Shown: positions 15,732 through 27,605 of the stretch, piece after piece
Layout: each line of letters starts with the position of its first letter
Numbering within the stretch: the stretch's first letter is position 1
The notes under the pieces: model-generated
Told to the model about the DNA's origin: nothing
Databases searched by the model: none
What the model saw: only the letters and a program-made list of their open reading frames with translations
NCBI GenBank assembly: GCA_902606745.1
Contig: CACLHR010000006.1
Coordinates: 1-64,000, forward strand
Reading direction: 5' to 3'
Length of the DNA: 64,000 nucleotides
Source: an uncultured Gammaproteobacteria bacterium
Lineage (GTDB): Bacteria > Pseudomonadota > Gammaproteobacteria > PS1 > Pseudothioglobaceae
Translations under genes and position numbers: made by a program

Positions 15732-17275
15732 AATGCCGCCGGTAGTTTGGTTGTGAGTGCTTGCTCAAGCAGGTTAATCATTGAAACATGCATAACTTCA
15801 ATCAAAGGTTGAGGATAGACGCCAACAGCTAAGACAGCTAATGCTAGAACCGCTAATACAAAAAACTCTCGAGTGTTGATGTCACTTAAAGTACTAACAT
15901 CTGAATTCACTATAGGGCCCCAGAAAACTCTCTTCACCATCCACAATGTGTAAGCTGCGCCTACTATTAAAATCATTGCCGCAAAAAATGCGTACCAGAA
16001 ATTTGCTTGGAGCGAACCTAGAATCACCATAAACTCTCCAACAAAACCTGAAGTACCTGGAAGACCGGCATTTGCAAGGGCAAAGAGGACAGCAAATCCA
16101 GTAAATTTTGGCATTGAATTAATCACACCGCCGTAGCTAGAAATGTCTCTTGAATGTAATCTTTCATAAAGAACACCAACAACCAAAAACAGTGCTGCTG
16201 AAATAAAACCGTGAGATATCATCTGAATCATTGCACCCTCAAGACCAAGATAAACACTTTCAAGGCTACCACCTGCTATTGAGTAAATTTGACCGTCCAC
16301 ATCCATCTTAACAACTGAAAATAATGCAAAGACACCTAATGTTACAAAACCCATATGCGAAATAGAGGAATAAGCAATAAGTTTCTTCATGTCTTTTTGC
16401 ACGAGTGCAACAAATCCAATATAGACAATTGCAATCAATGAAAGAACAATCACTATCGTTGCAAACTCCGATGAAGCATCAGGTGTTATGGGCAATGAGA
16501 AACGGAAGAAACCGTAACCACCCATCTTCAACATAATTGCAGCTAGAATGACCGACCCACCGGTTGGTGCTTGTACGTGAGCATCAGGCAACCAAGTGTG
16601 CACTGGAAACATTGGCACTTTGACTGCAAATGCTAAGAAGAATGCCCAAAAAATCCAACTTTGTTCAGTGAGTGATAACGGTAAATCATTTAGCGCATCG
16701 AGAGAGAAAGAGCCACCTTGAATGTACATGTAGATTAGCGATACCAGCATGAATACCGAACCTAGGAAAGTATATAGGAAAAACTTGATTGCAGCGTAAA
16801 CACGGTTCTGACCACCCCAAATACCAACAATGAGTAACATTGGTATAAGAGACGCCTCCCAAAAAACATAGAACAATATTGCGTCCAGCGATGAGAATAC
16901 ACCAATGATTAAACCTTCCATTATCAAAAATGCTGCCATATAGTCGGCCGCCCTATTTTGAATAACTTCCCAACCGGCAATAATGACTAAGAAAGTTGAT
17001 AAAGTCGTCAATAAGATAAGGAGCATTGAAATACCGTCAATACCAATATGGTAGTTGATATTAAACTGCGATATCCAGGGAATGTTTTCAACAAACTGCA
17101 TTCCATGGGTTGATGTGTCAAAGCCGGTCCAAAGATTCAATGACAGTGCAAACACAATAATGGAAACTGCAACACTTAGCCAGCGGGCTAAATCGCTGCG
17201 ATTGTTGCCTATAACTAGAACCGAAATACCTCCTACTATTGGCAACCAAATTAACAAACTAAGTAGCGATTCCAT
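15728..17275 (-). CDS. nuoM: NADH-quinone oxidoreductase subunit M
   Basis: This antiporter-like membrane subunit of complex I has 515 residues and about 14 helices. The FWEASLIPM segment holds the conserved TM5 glutamate. FAVKVPMFPVHTWLPDAH holds the TM7 lysine and the conserved histidine/proline loop. KKLIAYSSISHMGF is the conserved central stretch. It pumps protons across the inner membrane when driven by quinone reduction. It overlaps nuoN by 4 bp and starts 1 bp after the nuoL stop. Confidence 0.97.
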   Translation of the reverse strand: MESLLSLLIWLPIVGGISVLVIGNNRSDLARWLSVAVSIIVFALSLNLWTGFDTSTHGMQFVENIPWISQFNINYHIGIDGISMLLILLTTLSTFLVIIAGWEVIQNRAADYMAAFLIMEGLIIGVFSSLDAILFYVFWEASLIPMLLIVGIWGGQNRVYAAIKFFLYTFLGSVFMLVSLIYMYIQGGSFSLDALNDLPLSLTEQSWIFWAFFLAFAVKVPMFPVHTWLPDAHVQAPTGGSVILAAIMLKMGGYGFFRFSLPITPDASSEFATIVIVLSLIAIVYIGFVALVQKDMKKLIAYSSISHMGFVTLGVFALFSVVKMDVDGQIYSIAGGSLESVYLGLEGAMIQMISHGFISAALFLVVGVLYERLHSRDISSYGGVINSMPKFTGFAVLFALANAGLPGTSGFVGEFMVILGSLQANFWYAFFAAMILIVGAAYTLWMVKRVFWGPIVNSDVSTLSDINTREFFVLAVLALAVLAVGVYPQPLIEVMHVSMINLLEQALTTKLPAAL

Positions 17276-17276
17276 A

Positions 17277-19250
17277 CTATGAACCTAACTGAATGAGTGG
17301 ATTTTCGCCAACAACAAGTACCCAAGTTAAAACAAGCATTAGACCTATAATCATAAAAAATGCGTAATGATAAAGGTAGCCAGTTTGAACTGGTCGAATA
17401 ACCGAACCCATGAAACGCATTAATCTTGCACTGCCATTAACAACTAACTGGTCAATGATTGCCATGTCCGAGATACGCCACAAAAATTCGCCTAGCTTTC
17501 TAGAGCCATTGGCAAAGACAATATCGTTCAAACGGTCAAAGCCATAAAGTGACTCCAATACATAGTTTGTGCGATGGAAACGTTCTTGAATTTGCTTAGC
17601 CCAATCTGTACGATAAAGCGAAAATACCCACGCTGCCAAACTACCACCAACCATCATCCAGAAAGGAACGGTGACAACTGCATGAAGCATCAAGCCAAAG
17701 GCTGAATGGAAATGCTCTTTCAGTGCAGCTACAGAACCATGTACGCTAGAATCAATATAGATAGAGTTGTCTAACCAGCCTGTGAATAACATTGGTTCAA
17801 TTGTTAAATATCCAATAATCACAGAAGGTATTGCTAAAACAATTAACGGCACGGTAATCGATAGCGCAGTTTCGTGTACATGATCTTCTGCATGTTGGTC
17901 AAGACGAGATTCACCATGGAAAACAATAAAAAACATACGTAAAGAGTAGAAAGCGGTAATAAATACACCAAAAACGACCGCGTAATAAACCCAATCAGCA
18001 AAAGGCAAATTAGAGAAATGGACCGCTTCAATAATCATATCTTTTGAATAAAAACCTGCAAAACCCGGGAAGCCAATCAACGCAAGCGTTCCTATCAAAG
18101 CCGTAATATAGGTAATTGGCATTTTCTTTCTGAGTGCACCCATTTTTCGGATATCTTGTTGGTGATGCAAAGCAACAATCACTGAACCCGCAGCCAAGAA
18201 TAGCAAAGCCTTAAAGAAAGCATGTGTCATCAAGTGAAAAATAGCCACTGAATAAGCACTAACACCTAAGGCTACAGTCATGTAACCTAACTGAGAAAGT
18301 GTGGAGTAAGCAACAACACGCTTGATATCATTCTGAACGATACCCAGTAACCCCATGAATATTGCCGTAATAGCTCCAATCACCATGATAAAAGTCAATG
18401 CCACATCACTGAATTCGAAAATAGGTGACATACGAGAGACCATAAAAATACCAGCTGTTACCATTGTTGCTGCATGAATCAATGCTGAAATAGGTGTCGG
18501 ACCTTCCATTGAACCTGGTAGCCAGACATGCAATGGTACTTGCGCTGATTTACCCATAGCGCCTAGAAATAAAAGAAGACAAATCACAGTAATTACTGAA
18601 ATATCACCAAAGATTGTTTGACCGTTTACTTGATTAGCCAGTGTAAATACTTCTAAGTAATCCAAGGTTCCGAAAAACATTAGCAAAACCGCTATACCTA
18701 ATAGGAAACCAAAATCTCCTACTCTGTTAACCAAGAAAGCTTTGAGGCTTGCTTCAACTGCTGATTCTTTATGATGCCAAAAACCAATTAATAGATAAGA
18801 AACAAGACCTACTGCCTCCCAACCAAAAAATAACTGCATAAAGTTATTCGAGATCACTAGCATAAACATTGCAAAAGTGAACAGAGAGATATAGCTAAAA
18901 AACTTCGTATAACCCTCATCTTCTTGCATATAGCCAATTGTATAAATATGCACCATTAAAGAAATAAATGAAACCACAAGCAACATCACCGCAGTCAAAT
19001 TGTCTACGAGAAAGCCAACACTCATATTAAGTCCACCAACCTGCATCCAAGTGTAGATGTTTTCATTAAACACTTCAGCTCCCTGGAGTACGTGATGATT
19101 GAAGACAAAAAGTGCCAAAACTGTTGAAACTGTAACTCCCAAAATAGTAATAGAATGAGACAAGGTTCGACCCAATCGATGACCTGCAAGACCAACTATG
19201 ATTGCACCAATAAGCGGCGCGAGAACAATTGTTAAATAGGTATTTTCCAT
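17277..19250 (-). CDS. nuoL: NADH-quinone oxidoreductase subunit L
   Basis: This is the largest and most distal membrane subunit of complex I: 657 residues, about 16 helices, and the long C-terminal amphipathic helix that spans NuoM and NuoN. GWEAVGLVSYLLIGFW, KSAQVPLHVWLPGSMEGPTP and the KRVVAYSTLSQLGYM stretch are the usual signatures with the TM5 glutamate and TM7 lysine. The start ATG lies 2 bp after the nuoK stop. Confidence 0.97.
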   Translation of the reverse strand: MENTYLTIVLAPLIGAIIVGLAGHRLGRTLSHSITILGVTVSTVLALFVFNHHVLQGAEVFNENIYTWMQVGGLNMSVGFLVDNLTAVMLLVVSFISLMVHIYTIGYMQEDEGYTKFFSYISLFTFAMFMLVISNNFMQLFFGWEAVGLVSYLLIGFWHHKESAVEASLKAFLVNRVGDFGFLLGIAVLLMFFGTLDYLEVFTLANQVNGQTIFGDISVITVICLLLFLGAMGKSAQVPLHVWLPGSMEGPTPISALIHAATMVTAGIFMVSRMSPIFEFSDVALTFIMVIGAITAIFMGLLGIVQNDIKRVVAYSTLSQLGYMTVALGVSAYSVAIFHLMTHAFFKALLFLAAGSVIVALHHQQDIRKMGALRKKMPITYITALIGTLALIGFPGFAGFYSKDMIIEAVHFSNLPFADWVYYAVVFGVFITAFYSLRMFFIVFHGESRLDQHAEDHVHETALSITVPLIVLAIPSVIIGYLTIEPMLFTGWLDNSIYIDSSVHGSVAALKEHFHSAFGLMLHAVVTVPFWMMVGGSLAAWVFSLYRTDWAKQIQERFHRTNYVLESLYGFDRLNDIVFANGSRKLGEFLWRISDMAIIDQLVVNGSARLMRFMGSVIRPVQTGYLYHYAFFMIIGLMLVLTWVLVVGENPLIQLGS

Positions 19251-19252
19251 AA

Positions 19253-19558
19253 TTAGCCCTTCAAACTATTGGTCACATCAACATCAATCGAGCCACGATT
19301 TCTGTACATCAATGTCAGAATAGCCAGACCAATAGCCACTTCCGCTGCTGCCACAGTCAAAATAAAGAAGACAAATATCTGACCCGTTACATCAGAGGAG
19401 TAATAAGAAAATGCAATAAAGTTTGTGTTCACTGCCGCAAGAATCAGTTCAACACACATCAGTAACAGGATGATATTAGTCCTGTTAATAAAAATACCTG
19501 CCAAACCAATGCAAAAAACAATGGCACTCAAAATCAAATAATCAGATAGTGCTATCAT
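19253..19558 (-). CDS. nuoK: NADH-quinone oxidoreductase subunit K
   Basis: This small three-helix membrane subunit of complex I (101 residues) belongs to the proton channel near the quinone site. Two conserved membrane glutamates are visible: one in [14 protein letters not shown] and one in [12 protein letters not shown]. The gene overlaps nuoJ by 4 bp and precedes nuoL, the standard order. Confidence 0.97.
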   Translation of the reverse strand: MIALSDYLILSAIVFCIGLAGIFINRTNIILLLMCVELILAAVNTNFIAFSYYSSDVTGQIFVFFILTVAAAEVAIGLAILTLMYRNRGSIDVDVTNSLKG

Positions 19559-20169
19559 TTAGTTTCCTTAGATTTGGTTGACGAAATAGAAGCCAAACGC
19601 ATTCTGTCTGATGCCTGAACACTAATCTGCTCAGAAATATTTTGCTTCTTGCTTCTGCTATCTTTACGGTGCACAAGGGTAATCGCGGCGATAATCGCAA
19701 TTAGCAATAAGACAGCTGCAAGCTCAAATGGATAGACATAAGTGGTATATAAATCAGTTGCCAACTCAGTGATATTGCTATAGCCAGCGACATGCCTAGT
19801 AGGCTCTTCAACATTTTCAAGATCAAACTGACCAGCACTTAAAACAAGTGCTATTTGAGCAATAACAACTATCGAAATAAAAATTCCAAGTGGTAAGTAT
19901 GTAGTAAATTTTGCTCGAATCGTTGACTGATCAATGTTGAGCATTTTTATTACAAATAAGAAAAGCACCATGACAGCACCTACATAGACTAGGATCAATG
20001 TGATCGCTAAAAACTCAGCCTCTAATAATAACCACAAACTTGCCACGCTGAAAAAAGACAAAATTAAAAGCATTGCTGCTTTCAGAGTATTTCTTGCGAT
20101 TACCAACATCGCCGAACTTGCAACGAGGCAGAAACCAAATACATAAAACAAAATTGATGAAAATTCCAT
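19555..20169 (-). CDS. nuoJ: NADH-quinone oxidoreductase subunit J
   Basis: This membrane subunit of complex I has 204 residues and five helices. The [20 protein letters not shown] stretch forms the flexible third helix next to the quinone cavity, followed by FLFVIKML. The last 40 residues are a charged cytoplasmic tail, which varies between species. It lies 9 bp downstream of nuoI. Confidence 0.96.
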   Translation of the reverse strand: MEFSSILFYVFGFCLVASSAMLVIARNTLKAAMLLILSFFSVASLWLLLEAEFLAITLILVYVGAVMVLFLFVIKMLNIDQSTIRAKFTTYLPLGIFISIVVIAQIALVLSAGQFDLENVEEPTRHVAGYSNITELATDLYTTYVYPFELAAVLLLIAIIAAITLVHRKDSRSKKQNISEQISVQASDRMRLASISSTKSKETK

Positions 20170-20178
20170 AATCAGCCT

Positions 20179-20670
20179 TTATCTGTACTTCGAGTCCTCT
20201 TGTCTGGCTTTACTGATAGCCTTTTCGTGCTTATCACCTATCTCCATTAAACCTTCTTTGTCAATAATACTGCCCTCTCTAGTCTCAAATGCGTAGTCAA
20301 AGATATGGGTCCCAACGATGGCATCTACGGGACAAGCCTCTTCACAAAAGCCACAGTAAATGCACTTAAATAAATCAATATCATATTGCGTTGTTCTGCG
20401 CGTTCCATCGTCCCTCATCTCGGACTCAATGGTAATGGCATTTGCAGGACACACTGCCTCACACAATTTACAAGCGATACAACGTTCTTCACCATTAGGA
20501 TAACGACGCAACGCAAGTAAACCTCTAAACCTAGGTGAAATCGGTGTTCTCTCTTCAGGAAACTGAACGGTAATTTTGTCGTTGGTTAACTGTTTTCCAG
20601 TAATTTTCATCCCTGCACGAATCTCACTTAATCCAAAGTCTTTAATAATTTTTTTAATTTTTTTAATCAT
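20179..20670 (-). CDS. nuoI: NADH-quinone oxidoreductase subunit I
   Basis: This peripheral-arm subunit of complex I carries two [4Fe-4S] clusters (N6a and N6b). Both eight-iron motifs are intact: [12 protein letters not shown] near residue 63 and [12 protein letters not shown] near residue 102. At 163 residues it matches the family. It passes electrons on toward NuoB. The ATG follows a lysine-rich, A-rich region, and the gene lies 14 bp after nuoH. Confidence 0.97.
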   Translation of the reverse strand: MIKKIKKIIKDFGLSEIRAGMKITGKQLTNDKITVQFPEERTPISPRFRGLLALRRYPNGEERCIACKLCEAVCPANAITIESEMRDDGTRRTTQYDIDLFKCIYCGFCEEACPVDAIVGTHIFDYAFETREGSIIDKEGLMEIGDKHEKAISKARQEDSKYR

Positions 20671-20684
20671 TACTTATCTGCTCC

Positions 20685-21752
20685 TTAGAACCAAGGCCCT
20701 AAATGAAGTTGAGTCATCAATGCCACAACCATAATCCAAACAATCGTAAGCGGCAAAAAAACTTTCCAACATAGACGCATAATTTGGTCATAACGATATC
20801 TTGGGAAGGTTGCCCTAATCCATAAATAAAGGAAAAGGAAAAAGCTCATTTTCACAAGCAACCACATTATGTCTGGCACAAATGCAAAGAATTCTTGTAA
20901 ATATGGAACACCTTCAAATGGAGAATGCCAACCTCCAAAAAACATCAATACAGCAAGCGTTGCCATCATAATCATGTTGATATATTCGGCCATAAAGAAT
21001 AATGCAAAACACATTCCTGAATATTCAACATGAGTACCACCCACAATTTCTGATTCACCTTCAACGACATCAAATGGAGCACGGTTTGTTTCTGTTAATG
21101 CAGAAATCCAGAAAACAATCATCATTGGAAACAATGGGATCCAATACCAATTCCAAATACCGCCAGACTGGCTTGAAACAATTTCGTTTAAATTTACAGA
21201 GCTTGCTACCATCACTACAGTAACGGCTACAAATCCAATCACAATTTCGTATGAGACCAATAATGAGGCACTTCTTAATGCCCCCAATAATGGGTATTTT
21301 GAGTTAGAAGCCCATCCTGCTAAGATAATGCCATAGACGCCAACAGAGCCAATCGCTAGTACATAAAGTAGGCTGATATCCAGATTGGTGATGTAGAATT
21401 CTTGCCCCAGAGGTATGACTGCCCAGATTGCAATTGCAGGCACAAAAGCTAATATCGGCGCCAATACAAACAAATAAACATTGGCCTTGGTTGGAAAAAT
21501 AATTTCTTTAAACATCATTTTAAATACATCAGCAAATGGCTGCAATAGACCTATTGGGCCGACTCGGTTTGGACCGATTCTTAGCTGCATATAGCCAATA
21601 ACCTTGCGTTCAGCATAAGTCATGTAAGCCATCATGATAATGAGTGGCAATATTAGTGCAACGCCCTTAATTAGAATGATAATCACGATTGCTAGACCAC
21701 CATCAAACCATGGTAGCAATTGATGTACAAAATCTACAAAACCTTGCCACAT
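20685..21752 (-). CDS. nuoH: NADH-quinone oxidoreductase subunit H
   Basis: This membrane subunit of complex I has eight helices and forms most of the quinone-binding chamber. The AERKVIGYMQLRIGPNRVGP stretch, the FKEI segment and the TETNRAPFDVVEGESEIVGG loop are diagnostic. I place the start at the ATG at 21752 (MWQGFVDFV), which follows GGAG and begins 2 bp after the nuoG stop. An in-frame TTG at 21803 would overlap nuoG and is unlikely. The product has 355 residues. Confidence 0.96.
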   Translation of the reverse strand: MWQGFVDFVHQLLPWFDGGLAIVIIILIKGVALILPLIIMMAYMTYAERKVIGYMQLRIGPNRVGPIGLLQPFADVFKMMFKEIIFPTKANVYLFVLAPILAFVPAIAIWAVIPLGQEFYITNLDISLLYVLAIGSVGVYGIILAGWASNSKYPLLGALRSASLLVSYEIVIGFVAVTVVMVASSVNLNEIVSSQSGGIWNWYWIPLFPMMIVFWISALTETNRAPFDVVEGESEIVGGTHVEYSGMCFALFFMAEYINMIMMATLAVLMFFGGWHSPFEGVPYLQEFFAFVPDIMWLLVKMSFFLFLYLWIRATFPRYRYDQIMRLCWKVFLPLTIVWIMVVALMTQLHLGPWF

Positions 21753-21754
21753 AA

Positions 21755-24001
21755 CTATATCACTCCTAACTGTCTTGGAAGATGAGTGTGAACAAACACA
21801 CAACCTTCTGCTACTGATTCGTTAATATTGACTGGGATACCGTTATACAAGTCACCTTCTGAGAGTTTTAGTAATTTTGCCGTTGCCTTGCAAACCGAAG
21901 CCTCACTCATCTGGCCAATCCGCGTTTGTTGTAATGAGGACGCATGACGAACAACTACATCACTAGCATAGGGGGTATATTGCCAAACAGTAGCAACATT
22001 CGGCATTTCAGAATTGCTAATAGGAACTTCTATCTCGGAGAAACTAGGGCTTAGAGATAAAGCCTCATCAGCGATCTGGGATGAATCCGTAAAGTCAAAA
22101 CCTTCTAGATTTAGCAAATCCGCTAAAACTTTAATTACTTTCCAGCCTGGTTTCGATTCTCCAGCACTCTTAACTGATGCACTATAAGACTGAGCAATAT
22201 TATCTACATTAATGTGCGTACCGGAAGTTTCATAGAAACTCGCAATCGGTAAAATTACGTTTGCAAAACTCAAAACTGATTCATCATCAAAACTATTCAT
22301 GACAACAACAAATGCATCATCACGACTCAAATGTTCAATTGCATTTTTTGATTCAATACAGTCAAAATTCGGGTAAATATCGAACAAAATAAATGCAGTC
22401 AAATCAGATGAAAGTATTTGTAGCGCATTTTTACCGTTATCAGGCTTAAAATTTACCCTTTCTGCAGAATGAGCATTGCCTGTTAAACTTGCATTTAAAG
22501 TTTTTGCTTCTGAAGCTTTAGCAATATTAGCAACCAGTTGAGCGACTTGGTCCGAACATTTATTACCATTAACATGTTCTCCAAGAACAACCACTGGATG
22601 CTTAGCATTCGAAAGCGCATTAGCAATATCAATATGGGTTTGATCAATAGTCACAGAATTTAGGTAGCCAGGCAAGGTCTGTGAACTTTTATCAAGCAAA
22701 GCTTTTAAGACACCTGAAAGAGTAGCTACAGTATTTTGAGGGGATGTCAATACAGATTGACTAATGCGATAATTGAAATTGAAAGCCTTCGCATTTATAG
22801 TTGAAACGCTTGCACCATTTAAAGTCGCCTTTCTAATACGATGATTAATCATTGGCTGCTCTAAACGTAAATATGAATTTACAATAAGCGCATGATCGAT
22901 TGTCTCTAATTCAGTTAAAGAAATATTTGATTCTAATACCTTAGCGTTAAACGGATTGGAAGTATCTAGACGATAATCAAGATTATCTGACCCTAGGCCT
23001 CTTGTAAATTTTTGCAACAAAAATAACTCTTCAAGAGTTGCGTTTTTGGATGCAAGAGTGCCAAATTGTGACCCCTCTTTGGCGTTCTTTTTTATACCGT
23101 TTGTTGCAAAATCTAGTGCATCACTCCACGAAGCATCTTTCCATTCACCTTTAACTTTAATCTTAGGAATTAAGACACGATTTTCACTATTAAGCCCTTG
23201 GTATGAAAAACGGTCTCTGTCTGAAATCCAAGTCTCATTGATGCTTTCATTGTCTCTGGCAACTACACGCTTGACTTTATTTTTATGTGTTTGAGTAAAG
23301 ATATTTGAACCCACTAGGTCATGACGCGCAATGGTCTGAATCGAGTTCATTTGCCAAGACCTAACTTCATAACGGAAAGGCTTAGAAGTTAGTGCTCCGA
23401 CTGGGCATACATCAATCATATTGCCCGAAAGTTCTGACTGAATCCCTTCTGATAAAAATGGTTCAATCTTCAAATCTTCGCCTCGACCTGTAGCGCCCAT
23501 TTCAACTATGCCTGCAACTTCTGCTCCAAATCGAACACAACGTGTACAGTGAATACATCGCGTCATATCTGTTTGAATCAGGGCGCCTATTCCCTTATCA
23601 TCAACAATACGCTTACCTTCAGTAAACCTTGAGATGTCAGAACCATATTCCATAGCAACATCTTGTAACTCACATTCACCACCTTGATCACAAATTGGAC
23701 AATCCAGTGGGTGGTTGATTAACAAAAACTCCATAACAGCCTTTTGTGCAGTTTTGGCCTTTTCATTGTTGGTATGAACTTTCATCCCAGCAGAACTTAG
23801 CGTTGAGCATGCAGGTTGCGGTGTTGGATTGCCCTCTATATCGACCAAACACATTCTGCAGTTTGCTGCTACAGATAGTTTTTTGTGGTAACAGAATCTA
23901 GGGATATCAATACCCTGTCTATCCGCAATTGAAATGAGACTCTCTCCTGGATATCCATGTACAACTTTACCATCGATTTCGATTTCAATATCAACCATCA
24001 T
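21755..24001 (-). CDS. nuoG: NADH-quinone oxidoreductase subunit G
   Basis: This is the large iron-sulfur subunit of the NADH arm (748 residues). The N-terminal ferredoxin domain has the N1b motif (C-x10-C-x2-C-x13-C, with CYHKK and CRMC). [14 protein letters not shown] supplies N5, with its unusual histidine ligand. [10 protein letters not shown] plus a later CPVGAL cysteine supply N4. The rest is a molybdopterin-oxidoreductase-like domain that does not bind molybdenum in complex I. It overlaps nuoF by 11 bp. An adjacent second ATG at 23998 is an equally good start. Confidence 0.96.
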   Translation of the reverse strand: MMVDIEIEIDGKVVHGYPGESLISIADRQGIDIPRFCYHKKLSVAANCRMCLVDIEGNPTPQPACSTLSSAGMKVHTNNEKAKTAQKAVMEFLLINHPLDCPICDQGGECELQDVAMEYGSDISRFTEGKRIVDDKGIGALIQTDMTRCIHCTRCVRFGAEVAGIVEMGATGRGEDLKIEPFLSEGIQSELSGNMIDVCPVGALTSKPFRYEVRSWQMNSIQTIARHDLVGSNIFTQTHKNKVKRVVARDNESINETWISDRDRFSYQGLNSENRVLIPKIKVKGEWKDASWSDALDFATNGIKKNAKEGSQFGTLASKNATLEELFLLQKFTRGLGSDNLDYRLDTSNPFNAKVLESNISLTELETIDHALIVNSYLRLEQPMINHRIRKATLNGASVSTINAKAFNFNYRISQSVLTSPQNTVATLSGVLKALLDKSSQTLPGYLNSVTIDQTHIDIANALSNAKHPVVVLGEHVNGNKCSDQVAQLVANIAKASEAKTLNASLTGNAHSAERVNFKPDNGKNALQILSSDLTAFILFDIYPNFDCIESKNAIEHLSRDDAFVVVMNSFDDESVLSFANVILPIASFYETSGTHINVDNIAQSYSASVKSAGESKPGWKVIKVLADLLNLEGFDFTDSSQIADEALSLSPSFSEIEVPISNSEMPNVATVWQYTPYASDVVVRHASSLQQTRIGQMSEASVCKATAKLLKLSEGDLYNGIPVNINESVAEGCVFVHTHLPRQLGVI

Positions 24002-25265
24002 TTTCTACCATACTTTTTCCGTGCTTGATGTAGTACTCAAACTCTTCTCTAAAATGTCTAATAAAACTCTCAACGGGCATCGCAGCACCGTCAGCCAATG
24101 CACAAATCGTATTGCCTAGCATCTTATCCTGCACAGAAAGTAAAAGCTCCAAGTCTTCACTCTTACCCTGACCATCCATGATGCGTTTTAGGACTCGATA
24201 CATCCAGCCTGTACCTTCTCTGCATGGGGTGCACTGACCACAAGATTCATCGTAATAAAAATGTGCTAAGCGTGTCAAAGCCTTCACCATACAGGTTGTA
24301 TCATCCATAACAATAACTGAGCCGGCACCTAGCATCGACCCTGCCTTTTCAATGGAATCATAATCCATTGTCATTTTCATTGCCTTTGCCGCTGGAATTA
24401 CCGGAGTTGACGAACCTCCAGGAATCACTCCTTTCAGAGTTCTGCCTTTTCGTAAACCACCGGCCAATTTCAACAAATCACTAAAAGGTGTTCCCATTGG
24501 GATTTCAAAATTAGAAGGATTCTTAACATTACCAGTTACCGAAAAACACTTGGTACCTCCTGAATTTGGCACACCTAGATCAGCAAACCATTGGCCACCT
24601 CGAGAAAGAATTTCTGGCACTGATGCAAAACTTTCAGTGTTATTGATGGTTGTTGGTTTGCCATAAAGACCTACATTTGCTGGAAACGGGGGCTTAAATC
24701 TTGGTTGACCTTTTTTTCCCTCAAGTGACTCCAATAATGCTGTTTCCTCACCACAAATATAAGCGCCTGCCCCTAGGTGAGAATAGAGATCAAAACATAC
24801 CTTACTACCTTTAATATTAGTACCCAACAAACCAGCATCATAAGCCTCTTTCAAGGCTTCTTCACAACGGTAATAAGGCTCCATGAATTCACCACGAATA
24901 TAGTTATAACCTACCGTTGCGTTCATCACATAGCCTGCAATTGCCATCCCTTCTATGACTGAGTGTGGATTAAATCTTAAAATATCACGATCATGGCAAG
25001 TGCCTGGTTCGCCTTCATCAGAATTGCAAACTACGTACTTCTGTCCCTCTTGATTACGCGGCATAAAACTCCACTTTAAGCCCGTTGGAAAACCGGCACC
25101 ACCACGACCTCTTAGACCTGCAATCTTTAACTCTTCAAGAATTTTCTCAGGTGATAACTCGCCATTAAGAATTTTGCGCCAAACTTTATAACCGCCCATG
25201 GTTTCATAAGTCGCAAGACTTGAAGGGTTATCTTTATCTATACTTTTCAAACAAATGTTATTCAC
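23991..25265 (-). CDS. nuoF: NADH-quinone oxidoreductase subunit F
   Basis: This is the NADH- and FMN-binding subunit of complex I (424 residues). [16 protein letters not shown] near residue 50 is the NADH/FMN glycine-rich loop, and [13 protein letters not shown] is the second FMN contact. The N3 [4Fe-4S] ligands are in [12 protein letters not shown] plus the later cysteine in [10 protein letters not shown]. The start is a GTG at 25265 that overlaps the nuoE stop by 4 bp (GTGA). No ATG precedes the conserved region. Confidence 0.97.
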   Translation of the reverse strand: MNNICLKSIDKDNPSSLATYETMGGYKVWRKILNGELSPEKILEELKIAGLRGRGGAGFPTGLKWSFMPRNQEGQKYVVCNSDEGEPGTCHDRDILRFNPHSVIEGMAIAGYVMNATVGYNYIRGEFMEPYYRCEEALKEAYDAGLLGTNIKGSKVCFDLYSHLGAGAYICGEETALLESLEGKKGQPRFKPPFPANVGLYGKPTTINNTESFASVPEILSRGGQWFADLGVPNSGGTKCFSVTGNVKNPSNFEIPMGTPFSDLLKLAGGLRKGRTLKGVIPGGSSTPVIPAAKAMKMTMDYDSIEKAGSMLGAGSVIVMDDTTCMVKALTRLAHFYYDESCGQCTPCREGTGWMYRVLKRIMDGQGKSEDLELLLSVQDKMLGNTICALADGAAMPVESFIRHFREEFEYYIKHGKSMVENDG

Positions 25266-25735
25266 TTTAGACCATCCAAAATCTCATCAATTCGTTTTTT
25301 TGTTAGGTTTTCGTAATATTGGTCACCAATCTGACACATTGGCGCTCCCACACAAGCGCCCAAACATTCGACTCTTTTGACGCTCACTAGTCTATCCTTA
25401 CTTATCTCTCCTGTTTTGACGTCCAATTTTTCCTCTAAATAAGAGATTAATTCGTCCGAACCGTTTAGCATGCAAGATATATTGTGACAAAAACGAATAA
25501 CATGTTTCCCTACCGGCTTGTGGTTATAGTTTTCATAAAAAGTGGCAACCTCTTCAACGCTAATTGTCGGCATTTCAAGGTAATCTGCGACAGCTTGTTT
25601 TAACTCATTTGTTAAACTCCCACCGTTTTCCTTTTGAACAATCGTCAACGCCTGCATAACAGCAGAACTTTGCCTGCCTTCTGGATATTTTGCTACCCAA
25701 ATGTCAATTTCTTTTTTTGCTTGATCCGAAATCAT
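25262..25735 (-). CDS. nuoE: NADH-quinone oxidoreductase subunit E
   Basis: This thioredoxin-fold subunit of the NADH arm holds the [2Fe-2S] cluster N1a. The ligands come from two segments: [11 protein letters not shown] and [12 protein letters not shown]. It has 157 residues, typical of the family. It works with NuoF and NuoG at the tip of the peripheral arm. Its ATG overlaps the nuoD stop by 4 bp. Confidence 0.97.
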   Translation of the reverse strand: MISDQAKKEIDIWVAKYPEGRQSSAVMQALTIVQKENGGSLTNELKQAVADYLEMPTISVEEVATFYENYNHKPVGKHVIRFCHNISCMLNGSDELISYLEEKLDVKTGEISKDRLVSVKRVECLGACVGAPMCQIGDQYYENLTKKRIDEILDGLK

Positions 25736-26985
25736 CTATCAATTTCTCCAAAAACAATGTCCTGTGTGCCAATAATGGTCACCACATCCGAAAGCATGTG
25801 TCCTTTTGCCATTTCATCTATGGACGCCAAATGAGGAAAGCCAGGAGCTCGCATTTTGATACGGTATGGCTTATTTGCACCATCCGAAACTAAGTAGACA
25901 CCAAATTCACCTTTAGGCGCTTCAACAGCTGAATACACTTCACCCTCAGGTAGGCAATACCCTTCGGTGAATAATTTAAAGTGATGGATCAATGACTCCA
26001 TATCATCTTTCATATCACCCCGGTTAGGGGGAGATACTTTATGGTCATCAGACATAACGGGGCCAGAGTTAGATTTTAACCATCTCACGCATTGTTTAAC
26101 AAGACTGCATGACTGGCGCATTTCCTCCATGCGCACCAAATAACGGTCGTAGCAGTCACCCGTAACACCTACAGGAATGTCAAACTCCAATTGCTCATAA
26201 ACTGAATAAGGTTGGGTTTTGCGAAGATCCCATTCAACACCAGAGCCACGTAGCATAGGTCCGGTAAAACCGAGCTGCTTTGCACGATCTGCATTAACAA
26301 CGCCAATATTGACTAGGCGCTGCTTCCAAATCCTATTGTCTGTCAAGAGGCCAGAGTACTGATCTATACTCTCAGGAAAATTTTCAGAAAAATCTGAGAT
26401 AAAATCGAGCAAAGACCCTTGACGGTTTTTATTCATCTCCTTGAGCTCCTCTTTTTTGCGTAATTTTGACTCAAGGTATTGAGGCATTTTATCTGGCAAG
26501 TCACGATAAACACCACCCGGACGATAATAAGTCGCATGCATCCTTGAGCCACTAACTGCCTCATAACAATCAATTAACTTCTCGCGCTCTCTAAAGGCAT
26601 AAAGGAAGACACTCATTGCGCCAACATCAAGTGCATGCGTACCTAACCACATCAAGTGATTAAGGATACGAGTAATTTCATCAAACATCACGCGAATGTA
26701 CTTTGCACGCTCTGGTACCTCCAATCCTAGCATCTTTTCAATCGCCATCACATAGGCATGCTCGTTACACATCATGGAAACATAGTCAAGTCTATCCATG
26801 TAGCCAATGGACTGATTGTAGGGTTTTGATTCTGCCAATTTCTCAGTACCTCTGTGCAAAAGCCCAATATGTGGGTCAGCGCGCTCTATCACTTCTCCAT
26901 CCAACTCAAGAATAAGTCTCAATACGCCGTGTGCCGCAGGGTGTTGTGGCCCAAAATTAAGGGTGTAATTGCGCATCTCTGACAT
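25732..26985 (-). CDS. nuoD: NADH-quinone oxidoreductase subunit D
   Basis: This 49-kDa-type subunit lines the quinone site together with Nuo[16 protein letters not shown] near the start carries the conserved histidine loop. [27 protein letters not shown] and the C-terminal [20 protein letters not shown] are signature stretches. It is a separate 417-residue protein, not fused to NuoC as in E. coli. It lies 2 bp after nuoC. Confidence 0.97.
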   Translation of the reverse strand: MSEMRNYTLNFGPQHPAAHGVLRLILELDGEVIERADPHIGLLHRGTEKLAESKPYNQSIGYMDRLDYVSMMCNEHAYVMAIEKMLGLEVPERAKYIRVMFDEITRILNHLMWLGTHALDVGAMSVFLYAFREREKLIDCYEAVSGSRMHATYYRPGGVYRDLPDKMPQYLESKLRKKEELKEMNKNRQGSLLDFISDFSENFPESIDQYSGLLTDNRIWKQRLVNIGVVNADRAKQLGFTGPMLRGSGVEWDLRKTQPYSVYEQLEFDIPVGVTGDCYDRYLVRMEEMRQSCSLVKQCVRWLKSNSGPVMSDDHKVSPPNRGDMKDDMESLIHHFKLFTEGYCLPEGEVYSAVEAPKGEFGVYLVSDGANKPYRIKMRAPGFPHLASIDEMAKGHMLSDVVTIIGTQDIVFGEIDR

Positions 26986-26987
26986 AA

Positions 26988-27602
26988 TTATTTCCTTATA
27001 ACTCTAGGAACGTTGACATTCGGTTCTATACTTACTGGCTCATAAACCACTCTACCTAATTCTTCGTCGTAACGCATCTCAACTTCTCCAATCATTGGAA
27101 AGTCTTTTCTAAGTGGGTGGCCGACAAAGCCATAATCCGTCAAAATTCTACGTAAATCGGTATGGTTCTCAAACAAGATGCCAAACAAATCAAAGGCTTC
27201 TCTTTCATACCAATCGGCCGAATTCCAAATCCCTGTAACAGTCTTAATCATCAGTGAGTCATCTGGAAGAAGAGCTTTTACTCGTAGACGATTATTGTTT
27301 GAAACCGACAATAAATGGTAAATAACACCAAAACGATTACTTTGTTTTTTTTCAGAAAGTTGTATCTCACGGGCACGGCCGTAACCAGAAGAACTAGCGT
27401 TACCGTCCCAATCTGCTTCTCCATAAGACAGGTAATCGATACCACTCAAGTCAATCAAAATATCAAATTTAAAGTCGTCTCTTAGTTGAGTGCAAACCTC
27501 TACAACACTGCTACTATCAATCGTCAACGTCAACTCATTAAAAGAGTCGTTAACACTTTTTGTGCCGAATGCTTTGATTAATTGTTGTTTTAATTTTTTC
27601 AT
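26988..27602 (-). CDS. nuoC: NADH-quinone oxidoreductase subunit C
   Basis: This 30-kDa-type subunit of the connecting arm has 204 residues. The [20 protein letters not shown] stretch and the following [14 protein letters not shown] are the conserved core of the family. It helps hold NuoD and NuoB in place and binds no cofactor. It lies 3 bp from the nuoB stop. Confidence 0.96.
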   Translation of the reverse strand: MKKLKQQLIKAFGTKSVNDSFNELTLTIDSSSVVEVCTQLRDDFKFDILIDLSGIDYLSYGEADWDGNASSSGYGRAREIQLSEKKQSNRFGVIYHLLSVSNNNRLRVKALLPDDSLMIKTVTGIWNSADWYEREAFDLFGILFENHTDLRRILTDYGFVGHPLRKDFPMIGEVEMRYDEELGRVVYEPVSIEPNVNVPRVIRK

Positions 27603-27605
27603 ATG